64,000 nt of DNA from Acidobacteriaceae bacterium KBS 89 (GCA_000381605.1 KB906754.1:62001-126000), one strand, 5' to 3'; shown: positions 10,130-19,457, counted from the first letter of the stretch. The notes: a model not told the origin generated them from the sequence alone. Program-made: numbers and translations.

Positions 10130-10924
10130 TCACCGCGCACCACGATTCAGGTGGTTTCCTGACATTGCCGCCAAAACAAAAGACACTCCGCACATCGCCA
10201 CTGCCACAAACAAACTCGTCACCTCATTGCCGTTACGCGGCGTCGCGGCCACACGAGGCACATGCAGCAGCACGACCCAAAGCAAAAACATCGTCCCCAA
10301 CAGCGTCGCGGCCAGCCGCTCCATATTGTTAGCGGCAATCGCCAACGCCGCAGCTACAAACGCCGCGCCAGTAAAGTAGGCCCAGAACAACCGAGCTGGA
10401 ATCCAGGCCGGCACCAGTGTCGCCACGAATCGGGCATACATAAAGTGCTGCACCGCAAAGACCACCAGCGAGATCGCAACCAGATACCGCCCGACTCGGT
10501 CCAGCGTAATGACAAATCCACCAGCCGGAGGTGCAGGGAAACTCGCAGCCAGCACAAACGTTCCACCGCCCAGCGCCAACAGCTCAAAGAGTACCGTCCA
10601 CGGCCCCGGATCGTGCAGGCGTGTTACAAGGAGCGGCAGATAGTGGACGAGCCCGAACAGCAAAATCGCCCCTCCCAGAAGCAGAGAAGCCCATCGCGCC
10701 ATCGTGCCAACAGCGATGCTCAAACCGGCCACAAGAAACCCCGCAGAGACCAACCAAGCCACTACCACGCTTCCGTGTATCCATGGAGGCCCCGGCACTG
10801 GTCCCGTCAGTGCAGCCGCGAAGATCGCAAACTGGAACCCAAAAAACGCCATCGCAATTGCAAACAGAACACGGCCGACTCCCAGCAATCCGTCCATACT
10901 CTTCAGCTCCCTAAAGACAGACAA
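10130..10924 (-). CDS. Multi-pass membrane protein, DoxX-like
   Basis: This 264-residue protein has about seven hydrophobic segments and short charged loops. The pattern (VGRVLFAIAMAFFGFQF near the start and VGRYLVAISLVVFAVQHFMYA in the middle) suggests an internal duplication of a DoxX-like four-helix unit. No catalytic motif is visible. It lies just upstream of the UxuA-like gene (4-base gap), so the two are probably cotranslated. The function is not known and the DoxX assignment is tentative. Confidence 0.7.
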   Translation of the reverse strand: MSVFRELKSMDGLLGVGRVLFAIAMAFFGFQFAIFAAALTGPVPGPPWIHGSVVVAWLVSAGFLVAGLSIAVGTMARWASLLLGGAILLFGLVHYLPLLVTRLHDPGPWTVLFELLALGGGTFVLAASFPAPPAGGFVITLDRVGRYLVAISLVVFAVQHFMYARFVATLVPAWIPARLFWAYFTGAAFVAAALAIAANNMERLAATLLGTMFLLWVVLLHVPRVAATPRNGNEVTSLFVAVAMCGVSFVLAAMSGNHLNRGAR

Positions 10925-10957
10925 AAGACCGACGCACCTGTCGCGAGAATCCTACTA

Positions 10958-11152
10958 TCAAACTTTCTCCTCCTCGCATTTTTTGCACTCCATCCAACTC
11001 CCAATCCGAGCCGCCCTGCCCTCCTCACTCACCACCCACTCCCTTACCGTCCACGGCGGATCGTGCCGCACATGCTGCCCATGCCCACACTCCAGCCGTG
11101 CGGCCCAATGCCCTTCTTCGTCCTGATAAAAACTCACCACCGCCCTCTGCAT
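10958..11152 (-). CDS. DUF3565 small Cys/His protein
   Basis: This 64-residue protein matches the DUF3565 pattern: a short strand (VSFYQDEEGHWAARLECGHGQHVRHDPPW), a conserved REWV segment and a C-terminal Cys-x2-Cys (ECKKC). With the CGH motif this probably forms a single zinc site. The open frame extends upstream, but the family N-terminus begins at the ATG at 11152. It precedes the DoxX-like gene by 33 bases on the same strand. The function of the family is unknown. Confidence 0.75.
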   Translation of the reverse strand: MQRAVVSFYQDEEGHWAARLECGHGQHVRHDPPWTVREWVVSEEGRAARIGSWMECKKCEEEKV

Positions 11153-11204
11153 CGCACGCCCTCTCCCAACATCCAATAAACTGGTTCTTGGATTACACCA
11201 TCGA

Positions 11205-12041
11205 ATGCTTCGTGTCGCCGCAATCAACTTCCTCAACCCCGCCCCCCTCATGTGGGACTTCGAACACCCACCCCTCGCAGCCACCCTCGCCCAACGCTAC
11301 ACCCTCCACTACACCCAGCCCTCGCTCTGTGCCGACGAGCTCCTCGCTGCCCGCGCCGACCTTGGCCTCATCCCCATCGCCTCACTGACACCCGAGCTCG
11401 CCATCGTCCCTGGCTGTACCATCGCTTCACTCGATGAAGTCCGTTCCATCCAGCTCATCGTCAAATCTCCCCACACCCTCGACACAGTCAAAACCGTCGC
11501 CGCAGACACCGCCTCTCGCAGCTCCCTCGCCTACGCCGAAATCCTCTTCCGGAAATTCCACAACACACGCCCCACCTTCCTCCCCGCCACAGCCGACCCA
11601 ATCGCAATGCTGCAAAACGCAGACGCAGCCATCCTTATCGGTGACCCCGCTCTCCTCGCCCTCGAATCCCGCGAAGCCATCGAATCCACCATCGGACCCT
11701 GTGAGTGGTTCGACCTCGCCCACGAGTGGCGCACCCTTACGAATCTCCCCTGGGTCGCAGCCGTCTGGGCCGTTCGCCCTGAGGCTCTCAACGGCGTCAC
11801 ACCTGCTCAACTCACCTCAGACCTCGAATTCTCCCGCAATCACGGCCTCGCCCACATCGAACAGCTCGTCGAACAGTGGACACCCCGCATCGCCATTCCT
11901 CCCACCACGATCCGCCACTACCTCACCTGCAACATTCACTACACCCTCACACCCGACTGCATCCGCACCATCGAACTCTTCCGCCAATACGCCTACGAAA
12001 TCGATATCCTCCCCGCGCTTCCCCGCCTGCGCTTCCTCTAA
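11205..12041 (+). CDS. mqnA: Chorismate dehydratase, menaquinone (futalosine) pathway
   Basis: MqnA converts chorismate to 3-(1-carboxyvinyl)oxybenzoate, the entry step of the futalosine route to menaquinone. The 278-residue protein has the periplasmic-binding-protein-like fold of the family, with the opening RVAAINFLNPAPLMWDFE, the DLGLIPIASLTPE segment, SRSSLAYAEILFRKF and the NLPWVAAVWAVRPEAL motif. No other mqn gene is in the window, so the pathway is scattered. The ATG lies 52 bases from the divergent DUF3565 start, so the two promoters are close. Confidence 0.92.
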   Translation: MLRVAAINFLNPAPLMWDFEHPPLAATLAQRYTLHYTQPSLCADELLAARADLGLIPIASLTPELAIVPGCTIASLDEVRSIQLIVKSPHTLDTVKTVAADTASRSSLAYAEILFRKFHNTRPTFLPATADPIAMLQNADAAILIGDPALLALESREAIESTIGPCEWFDLAHEWRTLTNLPWVAAVWAVRPEALNGVTPAQLTSDLEFSRNHGLAHIEQLVEQWTPRIAIPPTTIRHYLTCNIHYTLTPDCIRTIELFRQYAYEIDILPALPRLRFL

Positions 12042-12099
12042 TCCCATCAATCCGCAAACTCTTGCGACTTCACACCACCGAACCACGTCATAATCAGGT

Positions 12100-12828
12100 A
12101 TGAAGTTCATCGGGGCCTCGTTGACAACGGTGAAGCACCTCTTAGCGGCCGCCCCCAGAGCCGTGGCCGCTCATCGTGGAGCCCGCAGTCCATTCATGCA
12201 CTTCCTCATGGGCTTCGGAATCTTCGGTGTCTTCCTGGTCTCCATCGTCGACAGCTCCTTCGTTCCGCTGCCCCTGCCCGGTGTCACTGACATCATGATC
12301 ATCGTCATGGCTGCGCAGCACCAGAGCGTCATCCTGCTGATTCTCCTCGCCACCGCCGGATCCGCGCTCGGCGGATACTTCAGCCATCTGGTCGGTCAGC
12401 GCGGCGGCATGGCCTTCCTTGAAAAGCGCATTCCCCCGCGCATCTTCAAACGCGTCTGCCAGTGGATGGAGACCCACGCCATCCTCTCCGTCGCCCTGCC
12501 CGCCATTCTGCCGCCGCCTATGCCGCTCAGCCCATTCGTCCTCGCCGCTGGCGCACTCAAGATGTCGCGCAAAAAGTTCCTCACCACCTTCACCATCAGC
12601 CGCGGTCTGCGTCACTCCATCGCCGCCTGGCTGGGCATCCACTACGGCCGACACATCGTCCGCCTCTGGAACGGACTCTCGGCAAAATACGCCACGCCCT
12701 TCCTCATCGTCCTCTGGACACTCATCGCAGTCAGCTGCGCCATCGCCTTCTGGCAGCTCTACAAGACCTCACGCACCGTAGGCGTCCGCACTGGAAACCT
12801 GGTCGACCATCCCAACCCAACCACGTGA
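12100..12828 (+). CDS. YqaA/DedA-family membrane protein
   Basis: This 242-residue protein has a hydrophobic segment at about 33-55 (GIFGVFLVSIVDSSFVPLPLPGVTD), several further membrane helices and the SNARE-associated/VTT-type middle with LPAILPPPMPLSPFVLAAGALKM. DedA/VTT proteins include lipid scramblases such as undecaprenyl-phosphate translocases; the YqaA branch is less well characterised. The gene starts 58 bases after mqnA on the same strand. The substrate is unknown. Confidence 0.82.
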   Translation: MKFIGASLTTVKHLLAAAPRAVAAHRGARSPFMHFLMGFGIFGVFLVSIVDSSFVPLPLPGVTDIMIIVMAAQHQSVILLILLATAGSALGGYFSHLVGQRGGMAFLEKRIPPRIFKRVCQWMETHAILSVALPAILPPPMPLSPFVLAAGALKMSRKKFLTTFTISRGLRHSIAAWLGIHYGRHIVRLWNGLSAKYATPFLIVLWTLIAVSCAIAFWQLYKTSRTVGVRTGNLVDHPNPTT

Positions 12829-12829
12829 C

Positions 12830-13516
12830 CTAAGCCGTCGTCTTCACCCGCGGCGCAAACTTGCGTTTGTAATAAGCCGTTGTCAGCACAATCGACGGAA
12901 CACCAACAATCGTCGGCCACAGCCACACGTACCACGCGTTCCCGAAGTACTGCGACAGCGTCACCGCGGAGAACGCGGTCCATGCCGCGATATAGCTTCC
13001 AATCATGTTCCCCAGGTGCGTGTACCACCAGAACATCTTCTCCGTCGGCTTTCGCACAAACTTCCACATCTCCGCAACCGAAGCACGTATCCCGATAAAC
13101 CCAAACACGATCGACACAATCCCGAACCCCTGCACCCACGCAGGACGAAACGCTCCAAACCCAGCCAGACAAGCGCTCGCGAGAAAGGTAATCACCGCCG
13201 CGATCCAGTCAACCGGCGTAGCACTCCCGCCGCGCGCCAGCTCTTTCAACCGAGTTACCCGGAACCCAGCAAACGCCAGATAAAAACTGAAGACCGCCAC
13301 CAGCGCAAGAAACAGCACTGGCCGATACAACGCCATCGGCAGCGCCGTGGCCGCCACCACACCCATCGACCACAGATACACCATTCCCCAGCGTTTATGC
13401 TGCTTCCCGCCCTTCGCGGTAGCCAGTGCCACCGGCGCAAGTAGAAACGATGACGCCCCAGCCGCAATATGCACCCCAAGAAAAGCCTTCATCCAGACCG
13501 GATCCGCTGCATGCAT
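12830..13516 (-). CDS. DUF2306-like multi-pass membrane protein
   Basis: This 228-residue membrane protein has about seven helices. Its opening helix pair (FLGVHIAAGASSFLLAPVAL) and the KHKRWGMVYLWSM-type loop resemble the DUF2306 family. I chose the ATG at 13516 because an excellent Shine-Dalgarno (AAAGGAGG) precedes it and it overlaps the PadR stop by one base (TGATG), which implies translational coupling. Its expression is therefore likely controlled together with the PadR regulator. The function is unknown. Confidence 0.75.
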   Translation of the reverse strand: MHAADPVWMKAFLGVHIAAGASSFLLAPVALATAKGGKQHKRWGMVYLWSMGVVAATALPMALYRPVLFLALVAVFSFYLAFAGFRVTRLKELARGGSATPVDWIAAVITFLASACLAGFGAFRPAWVQGFGIVSIVFGFIGIRASVAEMWKFVRKPTEKMFWWYTHLGNMIGSYIAAWTAFSAVTLSQYFGNAWYVWLWPTIVGVPSIVLTTAYYKRKFAPRVKTTA

Positions 13517-14088
13517 CACTTGCCTCCTTTTCGCCTGCGCTCCAACCTGTCCAGCTCGGCCATCGTCTCCTTGCACCACTTCACCATCGCCGCGCTATTG
13601 TGTCGCCCCATACTTAGCGTCATCAACCAGAACGGCAGTTGCGGGTCATTCGTCTCTTCCTTCCGCAACGTCTTTGCAATCGCTCCATAAGCCCGCAACT
13701 TGCTCTCGTGCGATTCCAGATAAGCCTGCACATGCTCGCGGCTAACACTCGGCGACACCTGCCCTCCGAAGAACAGCTTCAACAGCAACTCGTTTCTCGG
13801 CACCGCCTCTTCAACCGGCAGCTTCAGCCATCTCCGCAGCCGCTCACGTCCATCGGCCGTCAGCGAATACACATGACGATCCGGACTTCCTTTCTTGCGC
13901 TCCGTCTTCTTCTCCACGAGTCCGGCAGCCGCAAGCCTCTTCAATCCTGGATAAATCTGCCCGTAGCTCTCACTCCAGAAGTGTCCAATCGACCGCTGAA
14001 TGAGCTGTCGAATGTCATACCCCGACATTGGCCCCAGACTCAGAAGTCCCAGCAAAGCATTCGGTGTGGCACCGCCTTCCATTTTCAT
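13516..14088 (-). CDS. PadR-family transcriptional regulator
   Basis: The winged-helix N-terminus is typical of PadR: NALLGLLSLGPMSGYDIRQLIQRS, then GQIYPGLKRLAAAGLVEKK and DRHVYSLTADGRERLRRWL. A C-terminal helical dimerisation region (about residues 95-190) places it in the longer PadR group. The frame is open to 14130, but the sequence between 14098 and 14120 is a perfect palindrome, so I place the start at 14088 (14082 is also possible). It is coupled to the membrane protein gene downstream, a common regulator-target arrangement. No convincing Shine-Dalgarno is present; translation may be leaderless. Confidence 0.85.
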   Translation of the reverse strand: MKMEGGATPNALLGLLSLGPMSGYDIRQLIQRSIGHFWSESYGQIYPGLKRLAAAGLVEKKTERKKGSPDRHVYSLTADGRERLRRWLKLPVEEAVPRNELLLKLFFGGQVSPSVSREHVQAYLESHESKLRAYGAIAKTLRKEETNDPQLPFWLMTLSMGRHNSAAMVKWCKETMAELDRLERRRKGGK

Positions 14089-14097
14089 AGCTGCAAG

Positions 14098-14120
14098 ATA
14101 TATATCTACCAGATATATAT
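14098..14120. promoter_or_regulatory. Perfect inverted repeat, likely PadR operator
   Basis: Two 10-base arms (ATATATATCT / AGATATATAT) flank a 3-base spacer, 9 bases upstream of the chosen padR start. A plausible minus-strand -10 (TATATC), with TTGTGA 16 bases upstream of it, falls inside the repeat, so binding would block transcription of the padR operon. Confidence 0.65.
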
Positions 14121-14216
14121 GCAAACCCATTCGTCACAAACATGAGCAAATCAGGCAAAAAATAAATGGATGAAGAGATGCTCTCCATCCATTTCCGGCC
14201 ATTCTCCCGAATCTCC

Positions 14217-15233
14217 CTAAAACTCCCACCGCAGCAAGGTAGCCCCAACCGTAAACCCTGCCCCAACGCTAGCCAGCAGAACAAGATCGCCCTTCTTCAG
14301 CCGCTTCTCCTCCAGCGCCGTCTGCATCGCCATTGGAATCGTCGCCGCCGTAGTATTTCCAAATCGATCGATGTTGATAACCACTGACTCCTCCGGCATC
14401 CCCAGCCGCTCTGCAGTCGAAAGAATAATCCGCTTGTTCGCCTGATGCGGAATGAAACACCCTAGATCCTTGCCCTCCACCCCATTCCGCGTCAGCACGA
14501 GCTCCGCGGCCTCCGCCATCTTGCGCACTGCAAACTTGTACACAGCCTGCCCGTCCTGATGCACAAAGTGCATCTTCTTCTCCACCGTCTCCACAGTCGG
14601 CGGGTGCAGACTTCCACCCCCTGGCATATTCAACGCAGCCGCGCCCGACCCATCGATCTCGTGGAAATAATCGATCAATCCGACCTCATCGCCTTCACAA
14701 GGCTCCAGCAACACCGCACCCGCGCCATCGCCAAAGATCACGCAAGTGGCACGATCCGTGTAGTCAATGATCGAGCTCATCACATCCGCCCCAATCACCA
14801 GAACCTTCTTGTGCATCCCGCTCTCAACCAGCTTCGCCCCCACCTGCAGCGCATACGGAAACCCCGAGCAAGCCGCCGAGAGATCGAACCCCCACGCACC
14901 CTTCGCCCCTAATCTGTCCTGCACCAGGCAAGCCGTCGCCGGGAAAAACATATCCGGAGTCACCGTCGCAACGATGATCACCTCAACCTCGCTCCCCTCC
15001 ATTCCCCGGTTCGCCAGGCAGACCTTCGCCGCCTCAACGGCCAGGTCGCTCGTAGCCACACCCGACTCCACAATGTGGCGCTCGCGAATACCCGTGCGTT
15101 CCGTGATCCACTGGTCGTTGGTCGCGACCATCTTTTCAAGGTCGGCATTCGTCAATAACCGCGGTGGAACATAGGTCCCCACCGAACTGATCTTCGCGCG
15201 CACCTGGGTTCGCGACTTCAACGTCAAACTCAA
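14217..15233 (-). CDS. fabH: 3-oxoacyl-ACP synthase III (KAS III)
   Basis: FabH condenses acetyl- or branched acyl-CoA with malonyl-ACP to start fatty acid synthesis. All three catalytic residues are visible: Cys122 in [13 protein letters not shown], His263 in IPHQANKR and Asn293 in [11 protein letters not shown]. Length (338) is normal. The start codon is TTG, preceded by a strong AGGTGAGG Shine-Dalgarno. It stands alone, without the plsX-fabD-fabG neighbours common elsewhere. The SRP RNA lies about 270 bases upstream on the same strand. Confidence 0.95.
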   Translation of the reverse strand: MSLTLKSRTQVRAKISSVGTYVPPRLLTNADLEKMVATNDQWITERTGIRERHIVESGVATSDLAVEAAKVCLANRGMEGSEVEVIIVATVTPDMFFPATACLVQDRLGAKGAWGFDLSAACSGFPYALQVGAKLVESGMHKKVLVIGADVMSSIIDYTDRATCVIFGDGAGAVLLEPCEGDEVGLIDYFHEIDGSGAAALNMPGGGSLHPPTVETVEKKMHFVHQDGQAVYKFAVRKMAEAAELVLTRNGVEGKDLGCFIPHQANKRIILSTAERLGMPEESVVINIDRFGNTTAATIPMAMQTALEEKRLKKGDLVLLASVGAGFTVGATLLRWEF

Positions 15234-15500
15234 ACTCTCACCTCACCTGGTTTCACAGCAATGAAAACAAAGACACATTACAAATGAACCAATGTTCACC
15301 TGTCGCAGTTCATTCTCTCCGAGAAGCGCACGCATGTCACGTACCCATTGACGCATACGAAGAGACAAAAGACTGCGCCACGCGCAAGACTCTTCACTGG
15401 CGTAACTTCATCTCTTCGAAGAATAACTATAGGAGGATGGAGCGAGAAGTCTCGTTCGCCATGCGCCAACGAGCGCTCGTACCAGATGGAGGAAATTCAG

Positions 15501-15597
15501 TGCACCGGGCGACCTACTGCGCCCATAATTACCCGTTACCGTTGCTTCCTTCCGGACCTGGCGGGGTTGGCGGGATTACGTCGCGTAGGACCCGGCA
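15501..15597 (-). ncRNA. ffs: Signal recognition particle RNA (4.5S type)
   Basis: On the minus strand this segment contains the conserved SRP core (AGGTCCGGAAGGAAGCA), the binding site for Ffh with its GGAA tetraloop. The 5' arm (TGCCGGGTCCTAC) pairs with the 3' arm (GTAGGTCGCCCGGTGCA) to form the expected long rod. About 97 bases is the usual size of a bacterial small SRP RNA. Ends were placed from arm pairing and may be off by several bases. FtsY, the SRP receptor, is encoded at 39281-40267. The remaining 15234-15500 and 15598-15790 show no gene. Confidence 0.92.
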
Positions 15598-15790
15598 CAG
15601 TTACAAGTTTACCACTCCAAAACCATATCCGCTCGCAGCCGATCCACACCTGTGCATTACCGCTCCTGCTTCTCAATCCCAGCTACGAGTGCAGCCCGTG
15701 CCATCAGGTTTTTCAGCCTCACGCGCCGTGACAAAGCCATGACAAATTCAAAGTCGTTGCTGCGATAGTCTTACTTCTAAAGGAGAAGCA

Positions 15791-16807
15791 ATGAACCGTC
15801 GCAGTTTTCTGGCGGCAGGCGCAGCCTCACTCGCCGCTGTCGCGGGCAAGCCTATCGCAGCATCCGCTGCAACCCGGCAATCCTCGCAATCCCTCCCGCA
15901 ACACCCCGATAATCTCAATCCTCCAGGCATCCAGACCGCAGGCATCCGCATGGTTCCGGTCGTCGGAAGCAAATACAAGGTGTGGACCAAGCGGATGGGC
16001 AGCGGGCCCATCAAGGTGCTTCTCCTGCACGGTGGTCCCGGTTTCAGTCATGAGTACCTCGAAGCCATGGAGTCTTTCCTCCCCCAGGCGGGCATCGAGA
16101 TCTACTACTACGACCAGCTGGGCTGCAACAACTCCGACCACCCCGACGATCCCTCACTCTGGACCCTTCCCCGCTATCTCAACGAGGTCGAAGAGGTCCG
16201 CCGCGGTCTCGGCCTCGACAACTTCATCCTCTACGGCCACTCCTGGGGAGGCATCCTCGCCATGGAGTATGCCCTCAATTACCAGCAGCATCTACGTGGC
16301 CTAGTCATCTCCAACATGACCGCCGGCACCAAGTCCTACCTCAAGCGCACAGCCGCCATCAAACTCCAGCTTCCTCCCGAAAAGCTCGCCAGGCTCAACG
16401 CACTCGAGGCGAAACAGGACTACGATTCGCCAGACTACGAAAAAATCATGATGGAAGATCTCTACCCGAAGATGATCTGCCGCACCCATCCCTGGCCCAA
16501 CTCCGTCGATCGTGCCTTCGCCCACGCCAACCAGACCATCTACGTCCAGATGCAAGGCAAGAGCGAGTTTCTCGTTACCGGAAACCTCAAGGACTGGGAG
16601 CGATGGGACCGCCTGCACGAGATCAAAGTCAAAACCCTCACCATCGGCGCGCGCTACGACGAAATGGACCCCGAAGACATGAAGAAGATGGCAACCCTCA
16701 TGCCCAACGCTTCTTCCTTCATCTGTCCCAACGGCAGCCACCTCTGCATGTGGGACGACCAGGCCCTTTATTTCCAACACCTCATCAACTTCCTTCACTC
16801 CGTCTAA
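15791..16807 (+). CDS. Exported proline iminopeptidase-like alpha/beta hydrolase (S33)
   Basis: The protein begins with a twin-arginine-type leader (NRRSFLAAGAASLAA, cleavage near ASAAT). Its oxyanion segment HGGPG (residues 80-84) and nucleophile Ser151 in YGHSWGG are diagnostic of the S33 proline iminopeptidase/tricorn-factor branch. The end has the expected catalytic His (NGSHLCMWDD). It probably removes N-terminal residues, often proline, from peptides outside the cytoplasm. AAGGAGAAG precedes the ATG. It heads a run of three exported hydrolase genes on the plus strand. Confidence 0.88.
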   Translation: MNRRSFLAAGAASLAAVAGKPIAASAATRQSSQSLPQHPDNLNPPGIQTAGIRMVPVVGSKYKVWTKRMGSGPIKVLLLHGGPGFSHEYLEAMESFLPQAGIEIYYYDQLGCNNSDHPDDPSLWTLPRYLNEVEEVRRGLGLDNFILYGHSWGGILAMEYALNYQQHLRGLVISNMTAGTKSYLKRTAAIKLQLPPEKLARLNALEAKQDYDSPDYEKIMMEDLYPKMICRTHPWPNSVDRAFAHANQTIYVQMQGKSEFLVTGNLKDWERWDRLHEIKVKTLTIGARYDEMDPEDMKKMATLMPNASSFICPNGSHLCMWDDQALYFQHLINFLHSV

Positions 16808-16848
16808 CCGGCCCGCTCCGGAGTCGACTCACAATTACACTTGCTCGT

Positions 16849-17910
16849 ATGCGTATTCGACTCCTGCTCGCTGGTGCGCTCTTTACCACCACCCTCTACG
16901 CCGCCGACGTCCACATTCGCGTCGACCCCTCAGCCACGCCCGCCGCGCCTGGCAACGAAGACCGCACCGTCTTCCCCACCATCCAGAACGCCTTGGACCA
17001 CCACCCGTTCGCCACTCTTAACCCCGACGGAACTCCCGGCCGCGTCTACATCGAGATTGCCCCGGGCACCTACCACGAGCGCGTCATCATCACGCAAAAC
17101 CACACCAACATCACCTTCCTCGGCAAAGGTAAATCGCCGGAAGACGTAGTCATCACCAACTCCCTCAACGCCAAGCAAGCCGGCGGCACCTTCTTCACCG
17201 AAACCGTCGAGATCAACGGCACGGGCTTCGAAGCCGACAACCTCACCTTCGAAAACTCCGCCGGCAACAGCGGCCAGGCCGTCGCAGTAGCCGACCGCGC
17301 CGACCGCAGCATCTTCAAACACTGCCGCTTCCTTGGCAATCAGGACACGCTCTTCGCCGACTACGGCCGCCAGTACTATGTCGACTCCTACATCGAAGGC
17401 GGCGTCGATTTCATCTTCGGTAATGCCGCCGCCGTCTTCGACCGCACTGAAATCCACGCCAACGGCCCCGGCTACCTCACCGCACAGTCCCGCACCGCCG
17501 CCGATCAGCCCACGGGTTACGTCATCCTCAACAGCAAAGTCACCAGCGGGATCAACCACGACGCTCCACCCATGGACGCCGCAACACCGGGCGCAAAGAG
17601 CTCCGCCGCCGCACACAGCACCACCGCGCTCGGCCGTCCCTGGCGCCCATACTCCCGCGTCATCTACATCAACACCGAACTCCCAGCCGACCTCAACCCC
17701 GCCGGCTGGAACAACTGGAACAATCCCGCCAACGAAAAAACCGCCTACTACGCCGAATCCAACTCCACCGGTCCGGGTGCCAATCCTTCCGCCCGCGTCT
17801 CCTGGTCTCACCAGATCACGCCATCCGAAGCGAAGCAATATTTACCCGCAAACTTCCTCCGCGGCACAGACAATTGGCAACCTGAGGCAGAAGCGGCTAC
17901 ACTTCCCTGA
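16849..17910 (+). CDS. Pectinesterase (CE8)
   Basis: Pectin methylesterase removes methyl groups from polygalacturonate. The 353-residue protein has a signal peptide (residues 1-18, ending LYA) and a right-handed beta-helix with the family residues: GQAVAV, Gln165-Asp166 in GNQDTLFADYGRQYYVDSY, catalytic Asp187 in EGGVDFIFG and Arg263 in LGRPWRPYSR. The frame is open far upstream, but the ATG at 16849 begins the signal peptide. It lies between an exported peptidase and a beta-glucosidase, which suggests plant cell-wall use. Confidence 0.93.
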   Translation: MRIRLLLAGALFTTTLYAADVHIRVDPSATPAAPGNEDRTVFPTIQNALDHHPFATLNPDGTPGRVYIEIAPGTYHERVIITQNHTNITFLGKGKSPEDVVITNSLNAKQAGGTFFTETVEINGTGFEADNLTFENSAGNSGQAVAVADRADRSIFKHCRFLGNQDTLFADYGRQYYVDSYIEGGVDFIFGNAAAVFDRTEIHANGPGYLTAQSRTAADQPTGYVILNSKVTSGINHDAPPMDAATPGAKSSAAAHSTTALGRPWRPYSRVIYINTELPADLNPAGWNNWNNPANEKTAYYAESNSTGPGANPSARVSWSHQITPSEAKQYLPANFLRGTDNWQPEAEAATLP

Positions 17911-17933
17911 AAGCAATATGAGGGAAAAAGCCC

Positions 17934-19397
17934 GTGCAAAATCGATTTTCTAGACGCACCTTCGCCCGCCTCTTCGGATCCGCCGCACTAGCCCCCGTCG
18001 CACTCACGAACCTGGCTACCTCCGCCTCGGGTCAAAGCGTCCCATCGACTCTCACCACTCGCCCGTTTCCTCAAGGATTTCTCTGGGGCTCCGCAACAGC
18101 CTCCTATCAGGTCGAAGGAGCCGTCAACGAAGACGGCCGTGGACCCTCCATCTGGGACACCTTCTCCCACATTCCCGGCAAGACCACCAACGGAGACACC
18201 GGCGACGTCGCCAACGATCACTACCACCGCTACAAGGAAGACGTGCAGCTCATGAAGGCCCTCGGCCTCAAGACCTATCGCTTCTCCGTCGCCTGGCCGC
18301 GCATCTATCCGCAAGGCACCGGCACACCCAACCCCAAGGGGCTCGACTTCTACAACCGCCTCGTCGATGAACTCCTCGCAAACAACATTCAGCCCTACTG
18401 CACTCTCTTCCACTGGGATCTCCCTCAGACCCTCGAAGACAAAGGCGGCTGGCAATCCCGCGACACCTCCGAAGCCTTCGCCACCTACGCCGGCTACGTC
18501 GCAAAGCACCTCTCCGACCGCGTCAATTACTTTATGACCCTCAACGAGATGAGCTCATTTGTCGACATCGGCTACAAAGATGGCCGCCACGCACCCGGCC
18601 TCACGCTCCCACCCGCCGGCGTCAATCAGGTCCGCCATCATGCCGTGCTCGCCCACGGTCTCGGCGTGCAGGCAATCCGTGCCAACGCCAAATCTGGCAC
18701 CAAAGTCGGTCTCGCCGAAAACGCTACCGCTACGGTTCCCATCATCGAAACGCCTGAGCACATCGCAGCCGCCGCTAAAGGCTATCGCGAAGCAAACGCC
18801 GGTTACCTCACTGCCGTCATGGAAGGCCGTTACACCGACGCCTACCTCGCCAACCACGGAGCCGACGCGCCCAAGTTCACCTCTGCCGAGATGAAGGTCA
18901 TCGGTAGCCCCCTCGACTTCGTCGGCCTAAACATCTACACCCCCTCTTACGTCAGGGCCGACGATTCACCCGCCGGCTTTGCCAACATCCCTGCGCCCAA
19001 ATCCTACCCCCACATGATGAGCAACTGGCTCCACGTCGGGCCGGAGGCCATCTATTGGTCGCCCAAGCTTGCCGCCCAGCTCTGGAACATCAAGGAGATC
19101 TACATCACCGAAAACGGAGCCTCCTCCACCGACGTCCTCACCCCCGACGGCCATGTCTACGACTCCGACCGTGTCATGTACCTCCGCAACTACCTCACCC
19201 AACTCCATCGCGCGGTCAGCGAGGGCGTTCCCGTCAAGGGCTACTTCTGCTGGAGCTTCATGGACAACTATGAATGGGCCGACGGCTATGCCTACCGCTT
19301 CGGCATCCACTACGTCGACTTCAAGACTCAAAAGCGCACTCCCAAGATGAGCGCCCACTTCTACAAAGAAGTCATCACCCGCAACGGCCTCGCTTAA
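17934..19397 (+). CDS. Exported GH1 beta-glucosidase
   Basis: A 487-residue glycoside hydrolase family 1 enzyme that releases glucose (or a related sugar) from beta-glycosides. Acid/base Glu205 lies in FMTLNEMSS, where the usual NEP is NEM, and nucleophile Glu393 lies in YITENGAS. Other family marks are FLWGSATASYQVEGA, FHWDLPQ and CWSFMDNYEWADGY. The leader SRRTFARLFGSAALAPV is Tat-like, unusual for GH1, which is mostly cytoplasmic. The start codon is GTG. It follows the pectinesterase gene by 23 bases. Confidence 0.93.
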   Translation: MQNRFSRRTFARLFGSAALAPVALTNLATSASGQSVPSTLTTRPFPQGFLWGSATASYQVEGAVNEDGRGPSIWDTFSHIPGKTTNGDTGDVANDHYHRYKEDVQLMKALGLKTYRFSVAWPRIYPQGTGTPNPKGLDFYNRLVDELLANNIQPYCTLFHWDLPQTLEDKGGWQSRDTSEAFATYAGYVAKHLSDRVNYFMTLNEMSSFVDIGYKDGRHAPGLTLPPAGVNQVRHHAVLAHGLGVQAIRANAKSGTKVGLAENATATVPIIETPEHIAAAAKGYREANAGYLTAVMEGRYTDAYLANHGADAPKFTSAEMKVIGSPLDFVGLNIYTPSYVRADDSPAGFANIPAPKSYPHMMSNWLHVGPEAIYWSPKLAAQLWNIKEIYITENGASSTDVLTPDGHVYDSDRVMYLRNYLTQLHRAVSEGVPVKGYFCWSFMDNYEWADGYAYRFGIHYVDFKTQKRTPKMSAHFYKEVITRNGLA

Positions 19398-19404
19398 AAA
19401 GCGA

Positions 19405-19434
19405 AGGGCGGTCAGCACAATCACTGACTGCCCT
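19405..19434. terminator. Hairpin between GH1 and SDR genes
   Basis: An 11-bp stem (AGGGCGGTCAG / CTGACTGCCCT, one G-U pair) with an 8-base loop lies directly after the beta-glucosidase stop and before the end of the convergent SDR gene. It probably terminates one or both. Confidence 0.6.
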
Positions 19435-19457
19435 CCGAAGAGTCCCCTCAATAACCC

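Noticed and set aside
15284..15742. A 152-residue plus-strand gene
   Set aside because: It runs across the SRP RNA on the opposite strand, lacks a proper start context and has no protein-like composition.
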